Source: Myxococcales bacterium UBA1238
GTDB taxonomy: Bacteria; Myxococcota_A; Bradymonadia; UBA7976; UBA1532
Reading direction: 5' to 3'
Assembly: GCA_002309015.1 (NCBI GenBank)
Contig: DBWM01000071.1
Coordinates: 32,533 to 96,532 of the forward strand
DNA length: 64,000 nucleotides
Notes under the pieces: generated by a model
Told to the model about the DNA's origin: nothing
The model's input: only the letters and a program-made list of their open reading frames with translations
Databases searched by the model: none
Made by a program: the position numbers and the translations under genes
Part shown: positions 18,531-26,669 of the stretch, one piece after another
Layout of the letters: the number at the start of each line of letters is the position of its first letter
How positions within the stretch are numbered: the stretch's first letter is position 1

Positions 18531-19940
18531 TTAAAAATATTGGGGCTTGTACGTGATGCAGGGTTTGCAGCGGCCTTCGGTGCAGGCGAGATGGGCTTCG
18601 CATTCACCGCAGGCTTCGTCGAGTTTTGCACCGCCTTCGGTGCTGTTCGAGCAGGCGCCATTGACTTCGACGCGCAGCCAGAAGTGATCGCCGCCGCCTG
18701 AGATGGGGGCACCGGCACCGCCGGCGTGGATCACTTCCACTTTGCCCTGGCGTTCGCTGTCGAAGATCGAGAGATGGCTGGTGAAGAGATGGTGGACGTC
18801 GGCGCGCTCGAGGTTGGCGATGACGCGGGCGGCTTCGAGGCGATGTTTGAAGCCGTCGTTTCGGGCGCCGTTGGGATCGAAGGGCGCGTAATGCGTGAAA
18901 ACGGCGATCTCGCCGGGGGCTTCGACGTCGGACCAGTAGAGCGGCTCGCGCTTTAACCAGGTTTCGAGCAGGCTGTGGGTCTCGGACGAGAAGGTGGCGG
19001 AGGCGGAATCGAGAACGATGAAGCGTACGGGGGCCCAGTCGAAGGCGAAGCTGCTTTGGCCGAAGGCTTTGATCAGGCTCTTGGCCGATCGCTCGGAGAC
19101 GTCGTGGTCGCCCAGGGTGGCAAACCAGGGGCTCGGCAGCCGGTCGAGCTCTTCTGTGAGTTTAGTGACCGAATAGAAGCCGTCGCTGCCGTAAAGATCG
19201 CCGGTGATCAGCGTGAAAGCGATGTCGCCCTGTTCGGTGATCTGGTCGATGATGGTGGAAAGCGCCTTCTTGTGGCTCTGATTGTTGCCGAAGACCGCAA
19301 AGGCGTAACCCTCGGGGGGCGGATCGATGTGGATGCGCTGCCGCAGGATGAGGGCGGATTCGTCGACCTGGGATCCCTGACCGGATTTCGTCAGGCGGGC
19401 ACAGGCACCGTTGACGCCGTCGAGGACGCCGGGGCGGCCGGGGAGCAGATCGGCGCTCATGCGGTTGCGGTCGCTGACGACGGTGACCGTATAGAGATCC
19501 TCTTCGCGCGCGAGTTCGTAGGGGATGTCGGCGGTGATGGGGGTCGCGTTCTTGCTGTTTTCGTCGGCGGTGATCGAGAGGCCTCCGCCCAGAGCCGCAG
19601 AGGCCGCGACCGTTTCGGGGGTGGGGGCGTTCATTAAGACGCGCACGCTCGGCTCGATGCCGCGCTCGGGCAGGTTGCTCAAAACGAAGGTGATGGCGCG
19701 CGGCTGGCAGGCCTGATCGACGGTTTCGATGCGGAGATCGAAGGATTGGCTGCGCACGTAGGCGATGGGCGGGTTCTGCTTGCTGTCGACCTTGAGGATT
19801 GAGCCGCCCTGAACGGTGATCTTGAAGTTGTCGTCGAGTTTGACGCTTTGAACGGACTCGTTTTCGACGTCGCGATTGGCGAGCTCTTCGCCGCAGCCGA
19901 GGAGCAGCAGGGGGATCAGGAGGGCGGAGCAACGGTTCAT
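18531..19940 (-). CDS. Lipoprotein with degenerate calcineurin-like metallophosphoesterase domain
   Basis: The chosen ATG at 19940 lies one base after the stop of the preceding gene and gives a lipoprotein signal MNRCSALLIPLLLLGCGEE with the lipid-modified Cys at 17; total 469 residues. Residues about 30-200 form a beta-rich region. Residues about 215-420 look like a metallophosphoesterase fold: TLITGDLYGSDG, PWFATLGDHDVSE and FTHYAPFD stand at the expected places, but the first motif (normally GDxH) reads VFGNNQSH and the last (normally GHxH) reads FTSHLS. Several metal ligands are therefore changed and activity is doubtful. The C-terminus is Cys-rich (CGECEAHLACTEGRCKPC). It is probably co-transcribed with the upstream membrane protein. 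Confidence 0.75.
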   Translation of the reverse strand: MNRCSALLIPLLLLGCGEELANRDVENESVQSVKLDDNFKITVQGGSILKVDSKQNPPIAYVRSQSFDLRIETVDQACQPRAITFVLSNLPERGIEPSVRVLMNAPTPETVAASAALGGGLSITADENSKNATPITADIPYELAREEDLYTVTVVSDRNRMSADLLPGRPGVLDGVNGACARLTKSGQGSQVDESALILRQRIHIDPPPEGYAFAVFGNNQSHKKALSTIIDQITEQGDIAFTLITGDLYGSDGFYSVTKLTEELDRLPSPWFATLGDHDVSERSAKSLIKAFGQSSFAFDWAPVRFIVLDSASATFSSETHSLLETWLKREPLYWSDVEAPGEIAVFTHYAPFDPNGARNDGFKHRLEAARVIANLERADVHHLFTSHLSIFDSERQGKVEVIHAGGAGAPISGGGDHFWLRVEVNGACSNSTEGGAKLDEACGECEAHLACTEGRCKPCITYKPQYF

Positions 19941-19941
19941 C

Positions 19942-21168
19942 TTAAAGCCCATAATCGAGACCGAGCCAGAGGACCCAGCCGTCGCCGTAGGTGAAGTTGA
20001 ACTGGATATCGAAGGCGTTGCTGTAGCTGTGGACGAGCCCCAGTTTGATGAGGCCGATGTCGTTGCTGATGGGCGCCACATCGCTCGTGGGATCCTGGAT
20101 GAGGAGGGCCTGAAGCCGCGTATGGCGGCCCGTATTGAGCTCAAATCCGCTCTCCATCACGAGATAGCTGTCCTGAAAATCGCTGTCATCTAAGATGTTC
20201 GGCGTTTCGCCGGTTTCTTGGCCGAACTGATAATATTCGAGGCCGTAGCCGATGCGCCCCACAAAATAGAAGCCCTTGATCGAGGGGATGTAGTCGCCGA
20301 TGTCTTTCTGAAAGCCGACATAGCCCTCGATACCTCTGGTCGCAAGGCCGTACGAAGGCAATTCGACGCGTCGCAGTTTGGTGCCCAGGGTGATCGCGTT
20401 ATGGGGATTGATGGCCCCCCGGTAGAGGGCATAGCCCAGGTCGAGGTTGATGCGCCGGGCGTAGGTGCCCGTCTCGAGATCGAAGTCGGGCTTTAAATAG
20501 AGCCGACCGATGAAGGCGTTCAGGCTGAGGGCGAGATGGTGGCGGAAGGGGTTTAAGGGATCCTTGGTGTAGCGGTAGGCGAGGCCGAGGCGAACCCCTT
20601 CCATATGGGCGGTGCTCTCGTAAAACTGCTCTGCGCCGCGGTAAGCGCCCAGAACGTCGACCAGGAAGCTGCCGATGAATCCGATGGTGCCCGCCTGGGT
20701 GAGGATGCGGCAGGGGATTGCGAGTTTGCCGTCGTTGTCGGTGGCGTAAGGCAAAAAGTAACCCGCAAGGCCCAAAGCGATGCTGACGATCTCGGCACCC
20801 AAAAGCTTCCAGGCCGAATTCTCGTCGCCTGCGGCGTAATGCCCGATCCCGTGAATGAAGATGCCCGGAAATACGGCCAGGGTGGTCCCCAAAAAAGATC
20901 CCGCCGGTTCATCATCGGGCCGCTCCTTGTATCCGCTCTCGATGGCCGCAGCTTCGACCTTCTTGCCGTCGACTTTTCGCCTGCGGGGCATGCGCCCATT
21001 CAAAGGCGGCGTCTGAGCGGGCGCTTCTTGAGCTTCTTTTTGAGGGGCAGGGGCCGTTTCTGCCGCCTGCTCCTGGGCAAAGACCGGCATCACCGGACAT
21101 GCCATCGGGATCGAAAGCCCGATCGGCAGCAGTCGGTTCAAAAAGCGGTCAGCCCGGATTATAGACAT
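19942..21168 (-). CDS. Exported outer-membrane barrel-like protein
   Basis: A 408-residue protein from ATG 21168. An N-terminal signal (about 1-33, ending PVFAQ) is followed by an Ala/Pro/Gln-rich linker and a basic patch (RMPRRRKVDGKK). Residues about 90-190 contain hydrophobic segments (FLGTTLAVFPGIFIHGIGHY, LLGAEIVSIALGLAGYFL). The remainder shows alternating beta strands (HLALSLNAFIGRLYL, RINLDLGYALY, GFYFVGRIGYGLEYYQFG, LGLVHSYSNAFDIQFNFTYG) ending WVLWLGLDYGL, as in outer-membrane barrels. It is one base upstream of the lipoprotein gene, so the two form an operon. No named family was recognised. Confidence 0.7.
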   Translation of the reverse strand: MSIIRADRFLNRLLPIGLSIPMACPVMPVFAQEQAAETAPAPQKEAQEAPAQTPPLNGRMPRRRKVDGKKVEAAAIESGYKERPDDEPAGSFLGTTLAVFPGIFIHGIGHYAAGDENSAWKLLGAEIVSIALGLAGYFLPYATDNDGKLAIPCRILTQAGTIGFIGSFLVDVLGAYRGAEQFYESTAHMEGVRLGLAYRYTKDPLNPFRHHLALSLNAFIGRLYLKPDFDLETGTYARRINLDLGYALYRGAINPHNAITLGTKLRRVELPSYGLATRGIEGYVGFQKDIGDYIPSIKGFYFVGRIGYGLEYYQFGQETGETPNILDDSDFQDSYLVMESGFELNTGRHTRLQALLIQDPTSDVAPISNDIGLIKLGLVHSYSNAFDIQFNFTYGDGWVLWLGLDYGL

Positions 21169-21267
21169 CTTCAAAAATCACCCAAAAGAAACCGCAGCAT
21201 ACAGCGAGCGATCGCGAGAGAAAAGGGGAATCAGCGGGGCCATCTGCGCGATCGCGCGCCTCCGGGA

Positions 21268-22101
21268 TCACTCCGCCTTCGGCTCCTCCGCGGGCTCCTC
21301 GATCTCAAATTCGTCTTCTTCCTCGTCTTTGTCTTTGCGCTTGTTGACGTTGTCCTTGCGGATCCGGGTGGCGAGGGTCTGGAAGCGCTGGGCCCATTCG
21401 GTGCGGCGGAAGATCCAGTTACCGGCGCTGCAGATCTCGTTGTAATAAAAATAGAGGATCGACCAGAGCCTGTAATAGAGGTTGATCTGGTTTTGCTCGT
21501 GAATGCGGTTGTCGTTTAAGAGGGTGAGGATCCGCTGCTGCATCTTCTGGGCTTCGCTTGCGCAGTCGGGCTGATATTTGCGGTGATCCTTCGAGAGGAT
21601 CTCCTCGTATTCCTGGATGATGAGCGCCAGAGCCCCGAGATCGCTGGCCAAATCGAGATATCCGGTGCCGGATTTGAGCTTTGAAATCTTGACCATCGCG
21701 ACGGGATCTTCTTCGAGGTTGTAGCTCACCATCGACATCAGGCGGCTGCGCATCTCGCTCGCTTCCTCCACCAGTTTGGGCGGCAGCTTGCCCCGGGAGA
21801 AGGTGGATTTGATGTCTTTGACCAGGTTGAACTGATAGATCAGCGCCAGAGCCAGGGGGTGCAGGCGATCGGCGATCCGGTGATCGAGCAGCTCGTCGTG
21901 GATCAGCGTAAAGCGATGGGCCACCTCGGGGATCTTCAGCAGTTTGCAGAGCGAAAGCACGTGGCTGACCGCTTTTTGACGGTTGAGATGCGGCGGCGTC
22001 TGGTTGGGCAGCTCCACAGATTCCTGCCAGCTCATCACCTCGCTGTGCGCAGCCTTCATATCGAGCAATTCGAGTTCAACGGACAGATCATCTTCAGGCA
22101 T
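21268..22101 (-). CDS. Hypothetical cytoplasmic helical protein with acidic tail
   Basis: A 277-residue protein, mostly helical, with no signal or membrane segment. The start at 22101 (MPEDDLSVELEL) is preferred over an ATG 30 bases upstream because GGAGAAGAG lies about 8 bases before it. Visible parts include LNRQKAVSHVLSLCKLLKIPEVA, LHPLALALIYQFNLVKDI, LASDLGALALIIQEYEEIL and YYRLWSILYFYYNEICSAGNW. The C-terminal 35 residues are strongly charged (KRKDKDEEEDEFEIEEPAEEP). It is divergent from the next lipoprotein gene. No family was recognised. Confidence 0.7.
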   Translation of the reverse strand: MPEDDLSVELELLDMKAAHSEVMSWQESVELPNQTPPHLNRQKAVSHVLSLCKLLKIPEVAHRFTLIHDELLDHRIADRLHPLALALIYQFNLVKDIKSTFSRGKLPPKLVEEASEMRSRLMSMVSYNLEEDPVAMVKISKLKSGTGYLDLASDLGALALIIQEYEEILSKDHRKYQPDCASEAQKMQQRILTLLNDNRIHEQNQINLYYRLWSILYFYYNEICSAGNWIFRRTEWAQRFQTLATRIRKDNVNKRKDKDEEEDEFEIEEPAEEPKAE

Positions 22102-22563
22102 GGCTCTTCTCCACAAATTGATCGAACTCATCTTCGCCGGAAAACCAAAAATCTGTCAAGCATTTCTTAAAGCTTTTGATGAGGTTCTTTGTGTTGTAAG
22201 CTTCTGTATCAAAATGGATGAGTGACGCTTTTAAAATCGATCACTCTATATCTGTTTGTTTCAATCCGAGACTTGCGCATCCGAAATTTCTACAAATCTT
22301 TTCGCGCTGAGCTTTGCATCTCCCAAATTTACACAAATCTTTTCAATGCGATGTTTGCATGTATATGAACCGTAACGCTGCTTTTCGTCGTGATGCCGGC
22401 GTGTCCACAAAATCGGATGCTGGTTTCACTCTGAAACGATCCGGCCACATTTTGTATGAAGTTGTTTCACCCCGATGGGCGCATGATCAAAAAACGGATA
22501 AAATGATTGAAATCGCAACAAACAGGGCTTTAAATGGCTGAAAAATTCGACCGAGGACGAGGG
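22102..22563. other. AT-richer divergent intergenic region with a 41-bp tandem repeat
   Basis: This 462-base gap separates two divergent genes and is visibly AT-richer than its surroundings. It should hold both promoters. It contains two head-to-tail copies of a 41-base unit at about 22279-22360, described separately. No RNA gene or convincing small coding frame was seen. Confidence 0.6.
22279..22360. repeat. Two tandem imperfect copies of a 41-bp unit
   Basis: Shared blocks recur at exactly 41 bases: AAATTT (22284 and 22325), ACAAATCTTTTC (22292 and 22333) and TTTGCAT (22313 and 22354). The position between divergent promoters makes a regulatory role possible, but none is shown. Confidence 0.65.
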
Positions 22564-23463
22564 ATGGCCTCCATGCTTCAACGATTTTTGCTCCAAGCCG
22601 CGCTGCTTTCGCTCGCCTGCTGCCATCTTCAATGCGACTCCAACGAAAGAGAGCCCGAGGAAGAGAAGCCCCAGGATCCCTGTTTTCACGATACGGGCGC
22701 CGTCGATTATGTGGTGATTCCCCCAAAGCCTTCGGACTGGCCCTATCCCGACGAATGGTTTGATGCCCTCCGCTATTCCGTCCATATCCGTTATTTTAAT
22801 CCCAATACCCTGATCCGTTCAGGGCTGACCTCGCGAAAAGAGATCGTCCGGTTCGCGAGAGCGCTTTTAAGATATGAGCTCGATCCCGAGCTCGATCCCG
22901 ATGAATATCAAGCGCGGAAGACGGTTCTGATCGGCGCCTACGATTTTTTGGGCATCTACGGCAGCCTGGAAGATGCGAGGATGCATTTTGAAGCCGTCAA
23001 AGCGATCGATGCCTCCGTAGAAGTTGAAGCGGTCAGAGATGAACAAGGCTTTTTCCTCTATCAGAACAGCCCTGCCGTGACTTATGGCTATATGATCGAG
23101 TCCCTCGGCTATTATCTGATGCGCGATCACTTTATGCCTGCAAAAGACCGCACATTGATGAGAGAAATCGAGGACTATCTCTATCGATGCATGGATCCCA
23201 ACAAGCCTCATTGCTGGGGCAGAGAAGACATGGATGGCCTGCTCGATCACTATCGTCTGAGCGCGGAGGATGGCTTCAATCTGAGCTGCAGCGATCGCGC
23301 GAACGCAAGACTAGAAGAGATCAGGGAAGAGATCAAAGGCACCTGGTACGAAGAAGTGGATTACTTCAACACAGACGCAATCAGATGCATCAACTCCCGG
23401 CAGGATAAGATCCGCGCCTATTTCCCACCCGTATTGCCCGAAGAAGAGCTCGAAAACTGGTGA
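22564..23463 (+). CDS. Lipoprotein of unknown function
   Basis: A 299-residue protein from ATG 22564 (GAGG upstream). An N-terminal lipoprotein signal ends LLSLACCHLQC, then a Glu/Lys linker. The mature protein is acidic and aromatic with Cys residues in the last third (DYLYRCMDPNKPHCWG, FNLSCSDRANARLEE, DAIRCINSR) and ends FPPVLPEEELENW. It may be a periplasmic or surface helical protein; no family was recognised. A decayed copy of its last 75 or so residues lies just downstream (about 23590-23804), evidence of a past tandem duplication. Confidence 0.72.
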   Translation: MASMLQRFLLQAALLSLACCHLQCDSNEREPEEEKPQDPCFHDTGAVDYVVIPPKPSDWPYPDEWFDALRYSVHIRYFNPNTLIRSGLTSRKEIVRFARALLRYELDPELDPDEYQARKTVLIGAYDFLGIYGSLEDARMHFEAVKAIDASVEVEAVRDEQGFFLYQNSPAVTYGYMIESLGYYLMRDHFMPAKDRTLMREIEDYLYRCMDPNKPHCWGREDMDGLLDHYRLSAEDGFNLSCSDRANARLEEIREEIKGTWYEEVDYFNTDAIRCINSRQDKIRAYFPPVLPEEELENW

Positions 23464-23819
23464 GCATCCGCCTACTTCTGATGTCTGCCCTCGCGCTTCG
23501 TCGATGATGCAGGCGATCGCGAGTCTTACCTCTGCCGATGCCTCAACGATCGCGGGGAGGCCTGCCGGGACCCTCAAAAACGGACTCACTTGAGAAAGAG
23601 CGCCGAGGACGCGTTCTCTGTGGGCTTAAGCGATCGCGCCTGCAGCCGAGACAGAAATGCGCCTTCTTCAGCAGTCATTTGGCCGATATTCGCTCCCTGT
23701 GCAAGACCAAAGGCGATGGCCTGCGCAGAATCGCGAAAAGACAAGCTGCTGCGATCTTTTCCCCCGTGCTTCCGGAGGCAGAGATTGGATGGATCCCTGA
23801 GTGAGGGGCGGGGGAGCGC
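23464..23819. other. Convergent intergenic region containing a decayed gene fragment
   Basis: A 356-base gap between convergent genes. The right part (23590-23804) is a degraded duplicate of the upstream lipoprotein 3' end. The left 125 bases show three GATC-containing palindromic motifs but no recognisable gene or terminator with a T-tract. Confidence 0.5.
23590..23804 (+). pseudogene. Decayed duplicate of the 3' end of the upstream lipoprotein gene
   Basis: In one frame the DNA reads KSAEDAFSVGLSDRACSRD, which aligns with LSAEDGFNLSCSDRANARL of the intact gene; further on SRKDKLLRSFPP aligns with SRQDKIRAYFPP. In a second frame the end reads FSPVLPEAEIGW, matching FPPVLPEEELENW. The frame change and lost middle part show it is a broken copy with no start of its own. 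Confidence 0.65.
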
Positions 23820-25136
23820 TCAGCGCTCGATGCCGGTGTAGAGGATGAGGACGCGCTCGTTATGCGCGATTTGCTTTTGAGCCTGAAGCTCGAGGAGGCC
23901 GGCCAACCCTGCGGTGCCGGTCGCGCTCGCGTTGACGTGAGAGATCTCGTGGGCCATGCGGTGGGCCTCGGCCAGGCGCTCTTCAGAAACGGTGATGCAG
24001 CAGCCTTTGGTGCGCAGCATGCCCGAAACGATGCGGTGCCAGTCGTAGGTCTCGTCGTCTAAAATGCCGTGGGCGATGCTGTGGGGCGTCGTGGGCCAGG
24101 GCTTCATGAATTCGTTGCGGTGATGGGCGGCATAGCGGAGGGCGGCTTCGTCGTCTTCGAGCTCGTCGGCTTTGGCCTGAACGCGCTCGTACGCCTTCAA
24201 AAGCGGGTAAGCGGACTGGGTCTCCACCGTGTGCACGCGCGGCATGCGGGGCAGGTAACCCATCGCCACCATCTCTTCGAGGGCCCGGATGCTGGAACTG
24301 GCCAATGCGCCGCCACCCACCTGGATGATCACGTGATCGATGCGGTTGTCGTAAGACGAGAGCGCACCGCAGACTTCGTACATGAGCGTCTGGCCGCCTT
24401 CGAGGGTGAGGCCGTTGTCGGGCCCCTGGCAGCAGAAGGGGAGTCCGCCCTGTGCGAGCGCCTCCTGAAACCGCAGGTAGCAGGGATCGCCGAGCTCGCC
24501 GGGTCTGCGTTCACAAATGTGAATCTGCGCGCGCAAATCCTTTAAGCGATCGACCACGCTCTGCTCGGCGTCTTCGGGAATGAAGACCTTGAGATCGCGT
24601 CCCGCAGCCCTCGCGACCACCGCCGCCGCCAGCGCCGCGTTTCCGCAACTGGCGATGCAAAGGGGATTGTCGTTCTTGCGCGTCCATCCGAGCGCCTCGA
24701 CGACTTCGAGATGCAGCGCGATGCCCATCAGATGGCGCGCCTTGTGCGATCCCGATACGTTCTGGGTCTCGTTTTTGATGTAAACGCCGCCGCTGTCAAA
24801 GCCAAGCCTGCGGCTCAGCGCCTCGTCGCGACCAAAGGGCGTGCAGAGAAAACCGTGCCCCTCGATATGGGCGATTTGCTGATCCAAATGCCTGACGAGC
24901 ATGGCGTAGGCGCTGTCGTCGAGACCCGCGCGCAATGCGAGCCAGCGACTGTGGAACATGCTGCGGTAGGCCACAAAGGGGTTTTCGTGCGCCTCTTCAG
25001 GCCAGCGCGGCGGTCGGGCGAGGCGGCGGACCAGCAGGTGATCCGCGCCATCGCCGGCATGGGGACATCGAAAAGGAAAGGGGTGCTCTTGGTCGACCAG
25101 CGCCCTTGTGCCGCACCCGTCACAGCGTAGGATCAC
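23820..25136 (-). CDS. PLP-dependent fold-type II lyase/synthase (threonine-synthase-like)
   Basis: A 438-residue enzyme starting with GTG that overlaps the previous stop by four bases (GTGA). The N-terminus has a zinc-ribbon-like CDGCGT...CPHAG. The Schiff-base Lys is in SGSHKARH (residue 132), and the phosphate-binding Gly loop follows in VGGGALASS. ASCGNAALAAAVVARAAG and SATGTAGLAGLLEL are further fold-type II features. It is the third gene of an amidohydrolase / PLP / PLP operon, suggesting amino-acid or nitrogen-compound breakdown in the cytoplasm. The exact substrate cannot be told; threonine synthase itself is one possibility but context argues against it. Confidence 0.8.
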   Translation of the reverse strand: MILRCDGCGTRALVDQEHPFPFRCPHAGDGADHLLVRRLARPPRWPEEAHENPFVAYRSMFHSRWLALRAGLDDSAYAMLVRHLDQQIAHIEGHGFLCTPFGRDEALSRRLGFDSGGVYIKNETQNVSGSHKARHLMGIALHLEVVEALGWTRKNDNPLCIASCGNAALAAAVVARAAGRDLKVFIPEDAEQSVVDRLKDLRAQIHICERRPGELGDPCYLRFQEALAQGGLPFCCQGPDNGLTLEGGQTLMYEVCGALSSYDNRIDHVIIQVGGGALASSSIRALEEMVAMGYLPRMPRVHTVETQSAYPLLKAYERVQAKADELEDDEAALRYAAHHRNEFMKPWPTTPHSIAHGILDDETYDWHRIVSGMLRTKGCCITVSEERLAEAHRMAHEISHVNASATGTAGLAGLLELQAQKQIAHNERVLILYTGIER

Positions 25137-26635
25137 AGGTTCTCCAGGACTCCGGTGGCTTTGTTAAGGTTGGTGATCATTTCATCCCAGGCGGGAAGGA
25201 GTTCGCGCAGCTTGGTCCAGTAGCTTTGATTGCGGCGTGCAACAAAGTCCTTGAACTCGACGCCCTGCTGCTCCACCCAGGTGAAGTAACCGAGGTTGAA
25301 GATGCGGTCCTTGCCGTGCTGATCGAGCTCTTCGAGGTGATCGATGCTCATGCCCGCAAGGCTGCGCCCGAAGACTTCGCCTGCGTTGATGAGATCGAAC
25401 TTGCCGCCAAACTTGCTGTCGACGGTCTTCTGGGCTTCGGTGACGTACATGGCGGCGCTGTCGGTGGCGACGGTGACGATGACGTCGTTTTCACCCATCT
25501 TGTGGTACTTGGCGCATTTGATGGCGGCCAGAATGTTGCAGATGCCCGAGAGTCCGAAATGCTTTAAGTTGCTGACGAAGTCCGCCGAGAGGCCCTTGCG
25601 CTCGATCAGGTACTGCTTGCCCGCGTCGCTGTTGAAGAGGACGTTCAGGCAGTCGGTGTCGACATCGCTGATGCCCACGAGCTCATCGGTGTAGTAGGCG
25701 TTGTGGATGTAAGGCACGTGCTTGTCGCCGATGCCCTGGATGTTGTGGCCGCCGAAGCCGTTGTAAAGCAGGGTGGGGCATTCCTGGGCTTCGACCGCGA
25801 CGGTCTTGGAGCCGTAGGTCTCCTTGAGGTAATCGCCCGCAGCGATGGTGCCCGCAGAACCGGTGGCCGAGACAAAGGCGCGCAGTCTGGCGTTGCTGTT
25901 GCCTTTGGTGAAGGCGGTGAAGATATGGCCCAGCGCCTTGCCGGTGACCGCAAAGTGAGCGAGATGGTTCCCGAATTCGCAGAACTGGTTGAAGATGATG
26001 TTCTGCTCGTCAGCGTTTAACTCGTTGCATTTGTCGTAGATCTCTTTGACGTTGGACTCGCAGCCCGGCGTGGCGATCACGTCTTCGTCCTTGTTGACGA
26101 CCCACTGACGCAACCACGCAAAGCGCTCCTCGCTCATCTCCTGAGGCAAAATGGCGACGCCGCGGCAGCCCAGGATGCGCGAAATGGCGACACCACCACG
26201 GCAGTAGTTGCCGGTGGAAGGCCAGATGGCGCGGTGATGGGTGGGATCGAACTGACCGGTGACCAGGCGCGGAGCCAGGCAGGCGTAGGCGGCGAGCACC
26301 TTGTGGGCTTTGATCATGGTGAAGCGATCGGCGACGGCGACCAGGATCTTGGCTTTCACGCCGGTGAGCGCCTCGGGCAGGACAATGTAAGCGGGCACAT
26401 CGGTCTGGCCCTTGCGATCGGCGTCGTTGTACCAATGCACGCGGAACAGGTTCAGCGGGTTGGGCGAATCGGGATCGATCTTTTCGAGCGCTTTTTGGAT
26501 CTTGGCGGGGATCTTTTTGGGATCGGCCAGTTCGGCGAAGGTCGGCATGATGACGCCGGCGGCCTTCAGGCTCTTGACGGTGTTGGCGTAAACCGCTTCG
26601 TTGACAATATGCTTCTCGAGACCAAGGCTAGGCAT
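25133..26635 (-). CDS. PLP-dependent protein, beta-subunit-like, fold-type II
   Basis: A 500-residue soluble enzyme. It has STGNYCRGGVAISRILG and SATGSAGTIAAGDYL, which look like the substrate and phosphate loops of the tryptophan-synthase-beta fold; the probable PLP Lys is in RFTMIKAHKV. It resembles the proteins annotated as pyridoxal-5-phosphate-dependent protein beta subunit found in fermentative anaerobes. It lies between an amidohydrolase and a second PLP enzyme with gaps of 34 bases and a four-base overlap, so the three are one operon and probably one pathway. The reaction is not known; beta-elimination or replacement on an amino acid is the family norm. Confidence 0.75.
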   Translation of the reverse strand: MPSLGLEKHIVNEAVYANTVKSLKAAGVIMPTFAELADPKKIPAKIQKALEKIDPDSPNPLNLFRVHWYNDADRKGQTDVPAYIVLPEALTGVKAKILVAVADRFTMIKAHKVLAAYACLAPRLVTGQFDPTHHRAIWPSTGNYCRGGVAISRILGCRGVAILPQEMSEERFAWLRQWVVNKDEDVIATPGCESNVKEIYDKCNELNADEQNIIFNQFCEFGNHLAHFAVTGKALGHIFTAFTKGNSNARLRAFVSATGSAGTIAAGDYLKETYGSKTVAVEAQECPTLLYNGFGGHNIQGIGDKHVPYIHNAYYTDELVGISDVDTDCLNVLFNSDAGKQYLIERKGLSADFVSNLKHFGLSGICNILAAIKCAKYHKMGENDVIVTVATDSAAMYVTEAQKTVDSKFGGKFDLINAGEVFGRSLAGMSIDHLEELDQHGKDRIFNLGYFTWVEQQGVEFKDFVARRNQSYWTKLRELLPAWDEMITNLNKATGVLENL

Positions 26636-26669
26636 AACGAATCCTTTATAAAAATGCCGCTTTGATGAA

